A stretch of 64,000 nt of DNA from Shinella sp. WSJ-2 (GCF_003432075.1 NZ_QWBU01000007.1:62001-126000), one strand, 5' to 3'. Positions 49,439 through 58,452 are shown, numbered from the stretch's first letter. Made by a program: numbers and translations. Notes: generated by a model not told the origin, from the sequence alone.

Positions 49439-50710
49439 GTGGGGGCATACGTGACTGCGGGTTCCATCGTCGCGACACTTCTGATCGTCTTCGCCGGCCT
49501 TCTGGCGGTGCCGGCTGTCAGTCATACCAATGCGGGGACGACCTTTTCCCTCATGGCCTCATCCATGGCCTTCGTCGCGATGGCGATCGCTCAGTTCATG
49601 GCAACACGTCCGCCCGTCGTGGAGAAACTGTTCGGCGGGCTTGACCGCATCTACCAGTTCCACCGCAAGATCGGCATCGCGGTGCTCTGTCTTATCCTGT
49701 TTCATTATTTCATCGCACCCGACTTCCAGGGCCTGTCGGTGACGAGCGGCCTCAACGTGCTTGCCAAGACGGCGGGGGAGTGGGCCTTCTACGGCTTCGT
49801 CTTCCTGCTTATCTTCAGCCTCGTGAAGATCATCCCGAAGACGCGTTTCCAGATTCCCTATCAGTATTGGCGCATCACGCACCGCTTCATCGGCCTGCTC
49901 TTCGTGCTCGTCGCTTTCCACCAGATGTTCATCAAGCGGCCCTATGACGGCACGGCGTTTCTCGCGACCTATCTCAACATTTTCGCGCTGATCGGCATCG
50001 TCAGCTATGCCTATACGCAACTCCTGCCATGGCTACGCACCCGGCGCTACGAGGTGGTGAATGTCGAAAAACACGATGGGGCGACGATCATTTCGGCGCG
50101 CCCCATCAATGGGAAGCTGCGCGCGACGCCGGGCCAGTTCGGCTTCTTCCGGGTCAACAAGCCGGGCCTGCGCGAGCCGCACCCCTTCACCATCGCCGGC
50201 ATAGACGAGGACGGCTCCGTGCGTTTCGCGATCAAGCCGCTCGGCGACTATACCAAAGCCTTGCGTGAAGGCGTGGCGGTTGGCGATGCGCTGACGCTCG
50301 AGGGCGGTTACGGGCATTTCAACCACAAGCGCGGTGGCAAGAAGCAGATCTGGCTTGCCGGCGGCATCGGCGTCACGCCGTTCCTAGCCATGGCGAGCCG
50401 GCTGAGGGGCGACGAGGGGCAGGATATCCATATGGTCTATTGCGTGCGCGACGGGGCGGAGGCGATCGGCCTCGATACGTTCCGCGCCCAGGCCGAGAAG
50501 CTCGGCAATTTCAGCTTCGTCCTGCACAATTCGGCGACCGACGGGCGCTTCGACGCCTCGAAGCTCGTATCCGGCACCAGCATGAACCCGGCCGAGGCAG
50601 ACCTGTGGTTCTGCGGCCCGCCGCCCTTGCGGCTGGCGATCGAAAAGGGATTGAGGGAACTCGGCAAGCCCCCGCGGCGCGTCGAGTTCGAACGTTTCGA
50701 ATTTCGATAG
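49439..50710 (+). CDS. Ferric-reductase-like membrane flavocytochrome
   Basis: This 423-residue protein has about six membrane helices, with two His pairs that could bind two b hemes (H75/H89 in FHRKIGIAVLCLILFH, H148/H161 in HRFIGLLFVLVAFH). The cytoplasmic C-terminal half has FAD binding (RATPGQFGFFRV, HPFTIAG) and NAD(P) binding (LAGGIGVTPFLAM, FCGPPP). Proteins of this kind pass electrons from NAD(P)H across the membrane. GTG 49439 or GTG 49451 (GGGGG upstream) is the start. It precedes the tetraheme cytochrome by 104 bp. Confidence 0.88.
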   Translation: MGAYVTAGSIVATLLIVFAGLLAVPAVSHTNAGTTFSLMASSMAFVAMAIAQFMATRPPVVEKLFGGLDRIYQFHRKIGIAVLCLILFHYFIAPDFQGLSVTSGLNVLAKTAGEWAFYGFVFLLIFSLVKIIPKTRFQIPYQYWRITHRFIGLLFVLVAFHQMFIKRPYDGTAFLATYLNIFALIGIVSYAYTQLLPWLRTRRYEVVNVEKHDGATIISARPINGKLRATPGQFGFFRVNKPGLREPHPFTIAGIDEDGSVRFAIKPLGDYTKALREGVAVGDALTLEGGYGHFNHKRGGKKQIWLAGGIGVTPFLAMASRLRGDEGQDIHMVYCVRDGAEAIGLDTFRAQAEKLGNFSFVLHNSATDGRFDASKLVSGTSMNPAEADLWFCGPPPLRLAIEKGLRELGKPPRRVEFERFEFR

Positions 50711-50814
50711 GACAGTTACCGAAGAAACTGCAAAGCGGTTCTGCATCCGGAATTGTCGAGATTGTTTGAATTTCCAGCCGGCTCGCCGGCCTCTTGGAGC
50801 GAAGGGAACAAGCC

Positions 50815-53800
50815 ATGCGCGTGTTCAACACATTACTTTCGCGGCCGATCAGCCGCCTTGCCGCCGCCCTCGGTCTGACGCTCGCGGTGTTCTGTCCCGC
50901 CGGGGCCTTCGCCATAGATCAGTTCGCGCCGGATGCCTTCGGCACCTATAAGGCGAATGTCGACAACGGCAAGATCCTGTTCGGCGCGGCCGGCTGCGGC
51001 GCCTGCCACGGCTCCGGCGACAACATGGAACTGCTGTCGGGCGGCATGGAAATGCAAACGGCGATCGGCAAGTTCTTCGCACCGAACATTTCCGCCCATC
51101 CGAACGGTATCGGCGGCTGGTCCAATGCGGACTTCCTCAACGCCGTGATGGTCGGCCTCAAGAAGGACGGCGACAATCTCTATCCGGTCATGCCCTACAC
51201 GTCCTATGGCGGGATGAAGCCGGAAGACGTGCTCGACATCAAGGCCTATATTGACACGCTGCCGCAGTCCGATGCGGCTTCGAAGGAACACGAGATCGCG
51301 TTCCCCTTCAGCCGACAGACGACGATCACGCTCTGGAAGCGTAGCCATTTCGTCGTGCAGGCCTACCAGCCGCGCGAAGAGACGCAGATGGAGCGCGGCC
51401 GCTACCTGGTCGAGAATGTCGGCGGCTGCGGCGACTGCCACACCCCGCGCACCACGACCTACGGTCTCGACCTGACCCGCGCCTACGAGGGTGAAAAAGG
51501 CCTGACCGGCGCCGTCGCGCCCGATATCACCAAGGCCCGCATGGGTGGCCTTGCTTCGCATGAGGTGTTCACCAAGGGGCTGATCGAGGAGGGCAAGAAG
51601 CTTTCCGGTTCGCCGCTCTCCGATCCGGTCATGCGCCGCATCGCGCAGGGCCTTTCGACACTGTCGGACGAGGACAAGCAGGCGATGTACGCCTTCCTCG
51701 CCGACCGCGAGGTGAAGGTGACGCCGGTCGAGACCAGCACCGCGCCCGTCTGCAGCGAGGCGACCGCCGAAAGCGCGCTTTCGGCCGGTGGCGGCAGCGC
51801 GGAATTCGCGTCTGCGGCCGATGCCTTCATCGGCAAATATTGCCGCAACTGCCATGGTCCGGGAGAAAGCTCGCAAGGCTCGTTCCCGTCTGGCGATCTC
51901 GCTTCGATTGCCGCCAACCCGGCTTTCGTAACACCAGGCGATGCCTCCAAGTCGCTGCTCTATACCAGCGTCACCAGCGGCCGCATGCCGCTCGGCAAGC
52001 GTCCCGATGATGCCGAAGTGCAGGGCCTTGCCAACTGGATCAACTCGCTCAGCCAGTCGGCCATTCCGACGGCGGTGTCGGCGACCCAGGTCAAGCGCTC
52101 GCGGCCGATGCTGAAATATCTCGATTTCGTCGATCTTGCGTTGCAAGACATCTCAAAGGTCGATGAACACGACCAGCCCTTCATGCGCTATTTCAGCTAT
52201 CGCGACCAATATAACGGCATGATGAGCTGCGAGACGCATGACACCTTCCTGAAGCGTATGAAGGTTCTGGCCGGCGGCTTCAAGAAGCTCATCAACTCGC
52301 TGTCCTACGGCCCGGAACTCGTGCTTCCCGAGGAAGTCGAGGGTTCGGATGGCCTGCTCGTCCGCGTCGATCTGCGCGACCTCGAGTGGAGCCAGGAAGA
52401 CTATGACTTCCTGATCAACGAGTATTTCTACGGCGTTGATCCGGCGAGCAACGCAACGCTGCACGCCCTTGCCAAGGCGACGCAGACGACGCTGCCAATC
52501 ATGCGTGTCGACTGGTTCATGAGCAACGGCGCCCGGCCGAAGGTCTATAACCGCCTCATGAAGCTGCCGACCAATATCAGCGAGCTCGAACATCGCTTCG
52601 GGGTCAACGTCAACCAGAACATCGAACGCCGCCGCATCGTGCGCGCCGGTTTTGCCGATGGTTCCTCCGGCGTGTCCGACCACAACCGCATGCTGGAACG
52701 GCACGACATGCCCTTCGGCGGTTATTATTGGAAGTCCTACGACTTTGCCGGCGATCTCGGCCGCCAGGTGCTGAAACGCTTCCCGGCGGGTCCGGACGGC
52801 GTGCAGCTGAAAGCCGGTCTGCTGCCCTTCGAGCATGATGGCGGCGAGATGATCTTCTCTCTCCCCAACGGCCTGCAGGGCTACTATCTCTCGACCAACA
52901 AGGGCGACCAGCTCAATGTCGGCCCGACGACGATCGTCTCCTTCCGCAAGCGGCCGATCGGCAAGGGTGTCGAGATCATCAATGCCCGCTCGTGCTTCGA
53001 CTGTCACTTCGACGGCATCCTGTCCAAGCGCGACCAGCTGCGCGAGCATATCGAGACCTCCACGCTGTTCTCCAAGGACCAGCAGGATGAGCTGCTCGCC
53101 ATCTATGTGCCGCAGGAGGAGCTGAACGAGGTCTACAAGCGCGACACCGACCGCTTCGTCAGCGCGCTCGATCGCCTCGGCATTACCGAGCCGACCTCCG
53201 GTGGCGGCAAAACGGGTCTGAAGGCGCCTGGTGGTGCGGAGATCTTTACCTACTTCGCCGACCAGTACGAAGACGAGCTGAACTTCGAGCAGCTGGCGGC
53301 CGAGTTCGACATGACGCCGGAACAGTTCTCCTCCGACATCCGTCGCCTGACCGACGTCGATGCCCTGCGCATCGGTCTCGACTGGGTGGCGACGCTGGAG
53401 GCCGGCGCCACGATCCCGCGCAACGAGGTCGAGGAACAATATGCCTTCATGCTGCAGCCGCTCCTCCAGCTCGACCCGCTCAAGCGCGGTGTCAATCCGG
53501 AAGAGGGGGCCGCGAACACGACGAACAACACCCAGTATCAGCAGCCGCAATCGACCGAAGGGCAGGTGGCCAACACCGATCAATATGCCACCCAGACCAA
53601 CACGACCTATGTCGCTCCCGCCTACAAGCAGGATGACAAGGCGCAGGAGGAGAAGGTGAAACTGGCGCTCAAGGTGCCCAGCACCTCCGCTAAGGTCGGC
53701 GATTATCTCAGCTTCGAGCTCAGCACCAACTATAGCTGCGAGCTCCAGGTGATGTATGTCGAGGATACCGGCAATGTCGAAATCATCCCCGACGTGATGA

Positions 53801-54078
53801 TCGGCAACACGACGCTGAATGCCGGTGAAAGCCGTCTTATTCCGCAGCCGGGTTCTGGTAACCTGACTTTCGATTCGCCGTCGCCCGGCGAGACGATGAT
53901 TGCTTTCTGCCGCATCGGCGGGCTTGGCGACCAGCGAATGACGGCGGAGAAGGCCAAGCAGCTGGCGGCCGCCTCCAAGCTGCCGACGACTAAGGGTATC
54001 GCCGTCAATCTGGCCAAGCAGGCCGAGCAGGACAACGGCGCGAGCGGTCTCCAGATGGTGACGTTCGAAATCAAGTGA
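50815..54078 (+). CDS. Exported tetraheme cytochrome c with C-terminal DUF4384-like domain
   Basis: This 1087-residue protein has a signal peptide (residues 1-33, cut near AFA) and four CxxCH heme sites: CGACH (61-65), CGDCH (205-209), CRNCH (343-347) and CFDCH (727-731). The first three belong to small cytochrome c domains; Met ligand candidates include the MP motifs near 126 and 391. Residues 430-800 form a large domain ending in the fourth heme (INARSCFDCH). I have seen this pattern in environmental bacteria, but it has no function I know. A Gln/Thr/Asn linker (898-940) leads to a DUF4384-like domain (948-1035). The start has AAGGGA upstream. Confidence 0.88.
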   Translation: MRVFNTLLSRPISRLAAALGLTLAVFCPAGAFAIDQFAPDAFGTYKANVDNGKILFGAAGCGACHGSGDNMELLSGGMEMQTAIGKFFAPNISAHPNGIGGWSNADFLNAVMVGLKKDGDNLYPVMPYTSYGGMKPEDVLDIKAYIDTLPQSDAASKEHEIAFPFSRQTTITLWKRSHFVVQAYQPREETQMERGRYLVENVGGCGDCHTPRTTTYGLDLTRAYEGEKGLTGAVAPDITKARMGGLASHEVFTKGLIEEGKKLSGSPLSDPVMRRIAQGLSTLSDEDKQAMYAFLADREVKVTPVETSTAPVCSEATAESALSAGGGSAEFASAADAFIGKYCRNCHGPGESSQGSFPSGDLASIAANPAFVTPGDASKSLLYTSVTSGRMPLGKRPDDAEVQGLANWINSLSQSAIPTAVSATQVKRSRPMLKYLDFVDLALQDISKVDEHDQPFMRYFSYRDQYNGMMSCETHDTFLKRMKVLAGGFKKLINSLSYGPELVLPEEVEGSDGLLVRVDLRDLEWSQEDYDFLINEYFYGVDPASNATLHALAKATQTTLPIMRVDWFMSNGARPKVYNRLMKLPTNISELEHRFGVNVNQNIERRRIVRAGFADGSSGVSDHNRMLERHDMPFGGYYWKSYDFAGDLGRQVLKRFPAGPDGVQLKAGLLPFEHDGGEMIFSLPNGLQGYYLSTNKGDQLNVGPTTIVSFRKRPIGKGVEIINARSCFDCHFDGILSKRDQLREHIETSTLFSKDQQDELLAIYVPQEELNEVYKRDTDRFVSALDRLGITEPTSGGGKTGLKAPGGAEIFTYFADQYEDELNFEQLAAEFDMTPEQFSSDIRRLTDVDALRIGLDWVATLEAGATIPRNEVEEQYAFMLQPLLQLDPLKRGVNPEEGAANTTNNTQYQQPQSTEGQVANTDQYATQTNTTYVAPAYKQDDKAQEEKVKLALKVPSTSAKVGDYLSFELSTNYSCELQVMYVEDTGNVEIIPDVMIGNTTLNAGESRLIPQPGSGNLTFDSPSPGETMIAFCRIGGLGDQRMTAEKAKQLAAASKLPTTKGIAVNLAKQAEQDNGASGLQMVTFEIK

Positions 54079-54087
54079 TGACAGGGG

Positions 54088-54108
54088 CAGGGGCCTTCCG
54101 GGCCCCTG
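54088..54108 (+). other. Intercistronic hairpin between the cytochrome and OmpA-like genes
   Basis: An 8-bp GC stem (CAGGGGCC at 54088-54095, complement at 54101-54108) is followed by TCTGTTCGTTTC. It lies 10 bases after the cytochrome stop and could lower expression of, or protect, downstream mRNA. Confidence 0.5.
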
Positions 54109-54128
54109 TCTGTTCGTTTCAAGAGGAC

Positions 54129-55040
54129 ATGAGGACTGAACTGAAAATGCTGATGCGATCTCTGGCAGCGACACTCTTCGTACTGGCTGGTGCTGCTCCG
54201 GCCGCAGCGGCCTGCGATGCCTTTACCGGTGTCATCGAGGCGTTCAATGCCGGCGACGAGCAGAAGGCCGAGTCGATTGCCGAGACCGCCGGCACCGCCA
54301 ATTGCAGCGCCAACGAGCGCACGCTCGTCGGCCGCGTCGCAGCCCTGACGTCATTCAATCGCATTGCCAGGGACGTCGGAAACGGCGGGCGGCTGGACGA
54401 TCATCGTGGGGACCTGGAGGCGCTCCAGAAGAAGTATGGCGGCCCCTGGCAGGTGTTCGATGCGCTAGGCGATCTCGCCCGTGAGCGCAAGGACTACGAG
54501 GAGGCGGCCAAGCTCTATCAAATCGCGTTGGAAGACGGTTCCAACACGACGCTGACGCCCGACTGGATGGCGCCCGACGAGGACTATATTCGCCGCCTCG
54601 ACCGGCTCGCCGGCGAAATGCGCCTTGCCGCGCCGCGCCCGGTGAAGCTTGCCATGCGCGGCGGCTGCAAGGTCTCCTTCCGCGGCGTGACGATCAAGAA
54701 GAAATCGACCCCGGTGCGCTATGTCTTCGGCACCGCCGATTTCACGCCCGAGGGCATCGAGGCCGCAAAGGATGTCGCGGAATGTCTGAAGGCCGTCAAG
54801 CCCGCCGCGATCCAGCTGATCGGCCATACCGACCCGGTCGGCTCGGCGGAGGCGAACTACAAGCTTTCGCTCGCCCGCGCCGATGCGCTGAAGACCTACC
54901 TCTACGATGCCGGCTATGCCGGCACGATCACCACGGTCGGCAAGGGCGAGGACGAGCCCTTCAAGCCTGACGATGCCAGCGCCTATGATACGGAGACGCT
55001 GAACCAGTTGAACCGCCGCGTGGAAGTGGATGTGCAATGA
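54129..55040 (+). CDS. OmpA-family peptidoglycan-binding exported protein
   Basis: This protein of about 303 residues has a signal peptide ending near AAPAAAA, a helical middle with TPR-like character (about 45-170), and a C-terminal OmpA-like domain (about 205-303). The domain carries the peptidoglycan contacts IGHTDPVGSAEANYKLSLARAD and LNQLNRRVEV. There is no outer-membrane barrel, so it is periplasmic or tethered to the wall. ATGs at 54129, 54147 and 54153 are all possible starts. Its stop overlaps the next start (ATGA). Confidence 0.87.
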   Translation: MRTELKMLMRSLAATLFVLAGAAPAAAACDAFTGVIEAFNAGDEQKAESIAETAGTANCSANERTLVGRVAALTSFNRIARDVGNGGRLDDHRGDLEALQKKYGGPWQVFDALGDLARERKDYEEAAKLYQIALEDGSNTTLTPDWMAPDEDYIRRLDRLAGEMRLAAPRPVKLAMRGGCKVSFRGVTIKKKSTPVRYVFGTADFTPEGIEAAKDVAECLKAVKPAAIQLIGHTDPVGSAEANYKLSLARADALKTYLYDAGYAGTITTVGKGEDEPFKPDDASAYDTETLNQLNRRVEVDVQ

Positions 55041-56605
55041 AAAGGCTGCTGCCCCGTCTGCTGGCGCTTTCCCTGACGGCGGCCCTGCCGCTGCCGGCTT
55101 TCGCGGCGCAAACCTATGCGCTCGTCGTCGGCGTCGACGAATATCCCTATGAGGTCAGCCTCGACGGCGCGGTGCGCGATGCGGAGGACGTCTATGCATC
55201 GATGAGCGCCGCCGGCTTCACCGTGAAGAAATTCACCAATGCCGAAGCGCGCAAGGACGATATCCGCAAGGCCTGGACCGACATGGTGGCCGAGGCGGCG
55301 GCGGGCGATACGATCATCTTCACCTATGCCGGCCACGGCGCGCAGATGCCGGAACTGATCCCCGGCGACGAGGCCGACGGGCTCGACGAATTCCTCCAGC
55401 TGCCGGGTTTCGACCGCAACCGTTTCCAGGAGACCTTCAAGGAAATCATCGTCGATAACGAAATGAACGAATGGTTCGGGGAAGCCGAAACCAAGGGCGT
55501 GCATGTGCTCTTCGTCTCCGACAGTTGCTTTTCCGGCGGCATGAGCCGTTCGATCAAGGGCAAGACGCGTCTCGCGCCGGCTGTGACCGTCAAGCTCGCG
55601 CCGCCATCGCAGGAGGCGATTGCCGGTGCGAACCTCAAGGAGGTCAATTTCAAGCAGGTGACGGTACTGGCCGCCTCGCTGGAAAGCCAGCCGACACCGG
55701 AGGTCATCATCGACGGCGAACCGCGCGGCGCGCTGAGCTGGAGCTTTGCCCGCGCCGTGGAAGGCAGTGCCGACCGTGACGGCAATGGGGTCATCACGCG
55801 CATTGAACTGGAAGACTACATCTTTAGCAATGTGAAGAACCGCTCCGAAGCCTTGCAGGTGCCGAACTTCATGCCGCAGGTCGCCCGCTCGGAGAACGAG
55901 GTCGTCGTGACGTTGACGCGTGGCATTCCCGTCGCCACGGCCGATACCACGACAACGACTGGTGATAGCGGTTCAACCCCGAAAACCATCAAGAGCGTCA
56001 AGGATCTGGGCTGGACGGGCAATATCGCGCTCCAGATCGATGGCGATGCCGAAAAGCCCAAGGGGGCTGACGGCACGGGCACGCCCTTCCGCTGGGATGT
56101 AGCAAGCGGTACTTTCTACACGCCGAACGGCGACGTCGCGGGTGAAAATGTCGGCGCGGACCGCATCCAGTCGGTGGTCGACAAATATATCCTGCTCGAC
56201 TTTCTCAAGGCCATGGCGAGCCAGAACCCCGGCACGGTCTCGCTGACGCCGGTCAAGGACATCTATGCCGCCGGCCAGCGCCTGCGCTTCGACGCGCCTC
56301 CCGGCCGCTATCCGAATATGCTGGTCTTCAACCTCGCCAATACGGGCGAGGTGCAGTTCCTCGACATGCAGACGGCGGGCACCAACAGTTCCGAGTTCAA
56401 GCTGACGGATGTCGAGGTCGTCAAACCCTTCGGCGCCGATCACCTGATCACCATCTGGACCGCCGAACCGGTCGATGCCATCGGCGCGGTGCTGTCCGAC
56501 AAGAACGTCACCGCCGCCGCCCTGTTGCAGGCGCTCCTGACGCGTCTCGACGGCAAGGAGGCAAGCGTGGCCATCCAACCTCTCTATACGCGGGAAACGC
56601 TCTGA
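55037..56605 (+). CDS. Exported caspase-fold (C14) protein 1 with EF-hand loop and DUF4384-like domain
   Basis: This 522-residue protein has a signal peptide (cut after AFA, residue 23) and a caspase p20-like fold (about 26-245). It keeps both catalytic residues: His100 in TYAGHGAQ and Cys164 in SDSCFSGG. A canonical EF-hand loop DRDGNGVITRIE (246-257) follows directly. A Thr-rich linker (299-320) then leads to a DUF4384-like beta domain (about 400-480). The pattern is metacaspase-like, so Arg/Lys specificity and calcium activation are plausible but untested. Translation is coupled to both neighbours. Confidence 0.9.
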   Translation: MKRLLPRLLALSLTAALPLPAFAAQTYALVVGVDEYPYEVSLDGAVRDAEDVYASMSAAGFTVKKFTNAEARKDDIRKAWTDMVAEAAAGDTIIFTYAGHGAQMPELIPGDEADGLDEFLQLPGFDRNRFQETFKEIIVDNEMNEWFGEAETKGVHVLFVSDSCFSGGMSRSIKGKTRLAPAVTVKLAPPSQEAIAGANLKEVNFKQVTVLAASLESQPTPEVIIDGEPRGALSWSFARAVEGSADRDGNGVITRIELEDYIFSNVKNRSEALQVPNFMPQVARSENEVVVTLTRGIPVATADTTTTTGDSGSTPKTIKSVKDLGWTGNIALQIDGDAEKPKGADGTGTPFRWDVASGTFYTPNGDVAGENVGADRIQSVVDKYILLDFLKAMASQNPGTVSLTPVKDIYAAGQRLRFDAPPGRYPNMLVFNLANTGEVQFLDMQTAGTNSSEFKLTDVEVVKPFGADHLITIWTAEPVDAIGAVLSDKNVTAAALLQALLTRLDGKEASVAIQPLYTRETL

Positions 56606-58197
56606 TGCTCCGTTACGCCGCAGCGCTCCTTCTTTCGCTCTGCCTGTTCTCTTCGGCGCAGGCTGCCGACCGCGCGCTTCTCGTCGGCATCGGGACCTAT
56701 GCCTCGCTGCCGGAAAAGATGTTTCTGGAAGGGCCGAAGAACGACGTGCCGCTGATCGAGAAGCTCCTGAAAGAGAAGCAGGGCTATTCGGCCGATTCGA
56801 TCCGCGTCCTGCTCGATAAGGATGCAAGCCGCGCCTCGATCCTCGCCAGTATCGACGAATGGCTGATCAAGGGCACGCAGCCGGGCGACCGCGTCTATTT
56901 CTATTTTTCCGGCCATGGTCTGCAGGTGAAGGATGTCAGCGGCGACGAGGAGGATGGGCTCGACGAAGCGCTCTCGACCTATGACATTGCCGCTGGCGAC
57001 GGCGACTGGACGAATGTGATCCTCGACGACGAAATCGACGCAATGCTGGAAAAGCTGAAGGATCGCGCCGTCTCGATCGTCATCGACGCCTGCCATTCCG
57101 GCACGATTTCGCGTTCGCTCTCGACGCAGGTTTCCGACGTGATGGAAAGCGCGCGCTTCCTGCCGCGCCCGTTCGCCAAGCCGGTGGAGGCGGTGAAGAC
57201 CCGCGGCCTGCGCATCGATGTCGCCGTGGTCGACAAGCCGGATATCGTCAAGCAGAACGGCGTGGAGGCCTGGAGCGCGGCCTCCTCCTATCAGGTGGCC
57301 TGGGACGACACGCGCCTGCCGCCGGAAGAGCGGCACGGCGTCTTCACGCTCTCCTATGTCAATGGCCACGAGACAGCCGCCGCCGACAGCAATGGTAATG
57401 GCATTGTCTCCAACGCCGAGCTTCTCGAATATGTGAAGAAGCAGTCGCAGGCCTATTGCGCAAGCCAGACCCAATGCCAGGGCCTCGACCCGCAGCTCGA
57501 GGTCAACTACGCGCTGCTGGGCGCGGCCGCGGTGACCCCGGCTGGCGGCGAAACGGCGGGCCAACAGACCCAGCAATATGAACAGCCGCAGACCGGCGGC
57601 GAGACGCAGCAGCAGACGACGGACTATTCGCAGCAACAGCAGAGTGCGGATTACGCCAAGGTCGAGCCGGTGAAGGTCGAGAACACCCAGCAGACGGCCT
57701 ATGTCGCCGCAGATCCGGTCGATGCCGTCAGCGACATCCTCGGCAAACCGCCGGCCGGCGACGTTCAGCTCTCGCTGTCCTCAGACCACTTGAACACCGG
57801 CGATCCCTTCCGCATCACCGTGACGAGCAGCACCGGCGGCCATCTCATTCTCTACGACGTAGACAAGGACGGCAAGGCGACGCAGATCTTCCCGAACGAA
57901 GCCGCCAAGAAGATCACGCCGCTCACGCCTCACGCGCCGCTGACCATCCCGGACGACTATTACGGTTTCGATTTCGAGGCCGATGGCCCGAGCGAAAACG
58001 TTCTGGTCGCGATCGTGGTGGCCGACGATGTCGATCTCACCGCGGTCGCGCCGAACGATTACGGTCTGCAAAAGGAACTCGATGCCCGCACGACAATTGC
58101 CGACATCGCCGGGACGCTTCAGCAGACCTGGACGCGCGACACAGAAAACCGCAGCGTGAACTGGTCGCTTGGACTACTGAAATATAGGGTGTATTGA
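56605..58197 (+). CDS. Exported caspase-fold (C14) protein 2 with EF-hand loop and DUF4384-like domain
   Basis: This 530-residue paralog of the preceding protein has a signal peptide (cut after AQA, residue 20) and a caspase fold (about 23-255), with His104 in YFSGHGLQ and Cys163 in DACHSGT. An EF-hand loop DSNGNGIVSNAE occupies residues 261-272. A Gln/Thr-rich linker (315-350) precedes a DUF4384-like domain (386-475). The ATG shares one base with the stop of caspase 1 (TGATG). The two caspases differ strongly outside the motifs, so this is not a recent duplication. Confidence 0.9.
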   Translation: MLRYAAALLLSLCLFSSAQAADRALLVGIGTYASLPEKMFLEGPKNDVPLIEKLLKEKQGYSADSIRVLLDKDASRASILASIDEWLIKGTQPGDRVYFYFSGHGLQVKDVSGDEEDGLDEALSTYDIAAGDGDWTNVILDDEIDAMLEKLKDRAVSIVIDACHSGTISRSLSTQVSDVMESARFLPRPFAKPVEAVKTRGLRIDVAVVDKPDIVKQNGVEAWSAASSYQVAWDDTRLPPEERHGVFTLSYVNGHETAAADSNGNGIVSNAELLEYVKKQSQAYCASQTQCQGLDPQLEVNYALLGAAAVTPAGGETAGQQTQQYEQPQTGGETQQQTTDYSQQQQSADYAKVEPVKVENTQQTAYVAADPVDAVSDILGKPPAGDVQLSLSSDHLNTGDPFRITVTSSTGGHLILYDVDKDGKATQIFPNEAAKKITPLTPHAPLTIPDDYYGFDFEADGPSENVLVAIVVADDVDLTAVAPNDYGLQKELDARTTIADIAGTLQQTWTRDTENRSVNWSLGLLKYRVY

Positions 58198-58227
58198 CTC
58201 CGCATCGCACGCCCGGTTCCGCTGACT

Positions 58228-58243
58228 GCGGATCTAAATCCGC
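58228..58243 (+). terminator. Weak hairpin after the caspase operon
   Basis: A 6-bp stem GCGGAT/ATCCGC with loop CTAA lies 30 bases after caspase 2. Only a short T-stretch follows, so termination here is uncertain. Confidence 0.4.
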
Positions 58244-58263
58244 GGGCATTTCTACGCGGTGTC

Positions 58264-58452
58264 TCAGGAGCGCTGCTTCTCACCCGCGCTCTTGCCGTCC
58301 GAACTCTTTGAGCGCTCCTCGAAACGATCGGCGCCCTTTGCCAGCTCCGACCCTTTTTCGGCCTCGATCTTGCGCTCTTCGGCCCGCGTTGCCTTGTGCA
58401 ATCCCCGGCCGCCTTGCTTGCCGGTTTCCGTAGGCGCGTTCTCAATCGCCAT
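58264..58452 (-). CDS. Small highly charged hypothetical protein
   Basis: This 62-residue hydrophilic protein (start MAIENAPTETGKQGGRGLHK, then a Glu/Lys/Arg-rich part EERKIEAEKGSELAKGADR) is probably disordered or helical. GGAGGA lies 7 bases upstream of the ATG, which argues for real translation. I know similar short proteins in rhizobia, but not a function. It is convergent with the caspase operon. Confidence 0.65.
   Translation of the reverse strand: MAIENAPTETGKQGGRGLHKATRAEERKIEAEKGSELAKGADRFEERSKSSDGKSAGEKQRS

Noticed and set aside
57540-57660. Gln-rich tract as a phase-variable repeat.
   Set aside because: Codons are mixed (CAG, CAA, ACG, TAT) with no tandem unit that could slip, so it is a flexible linker.
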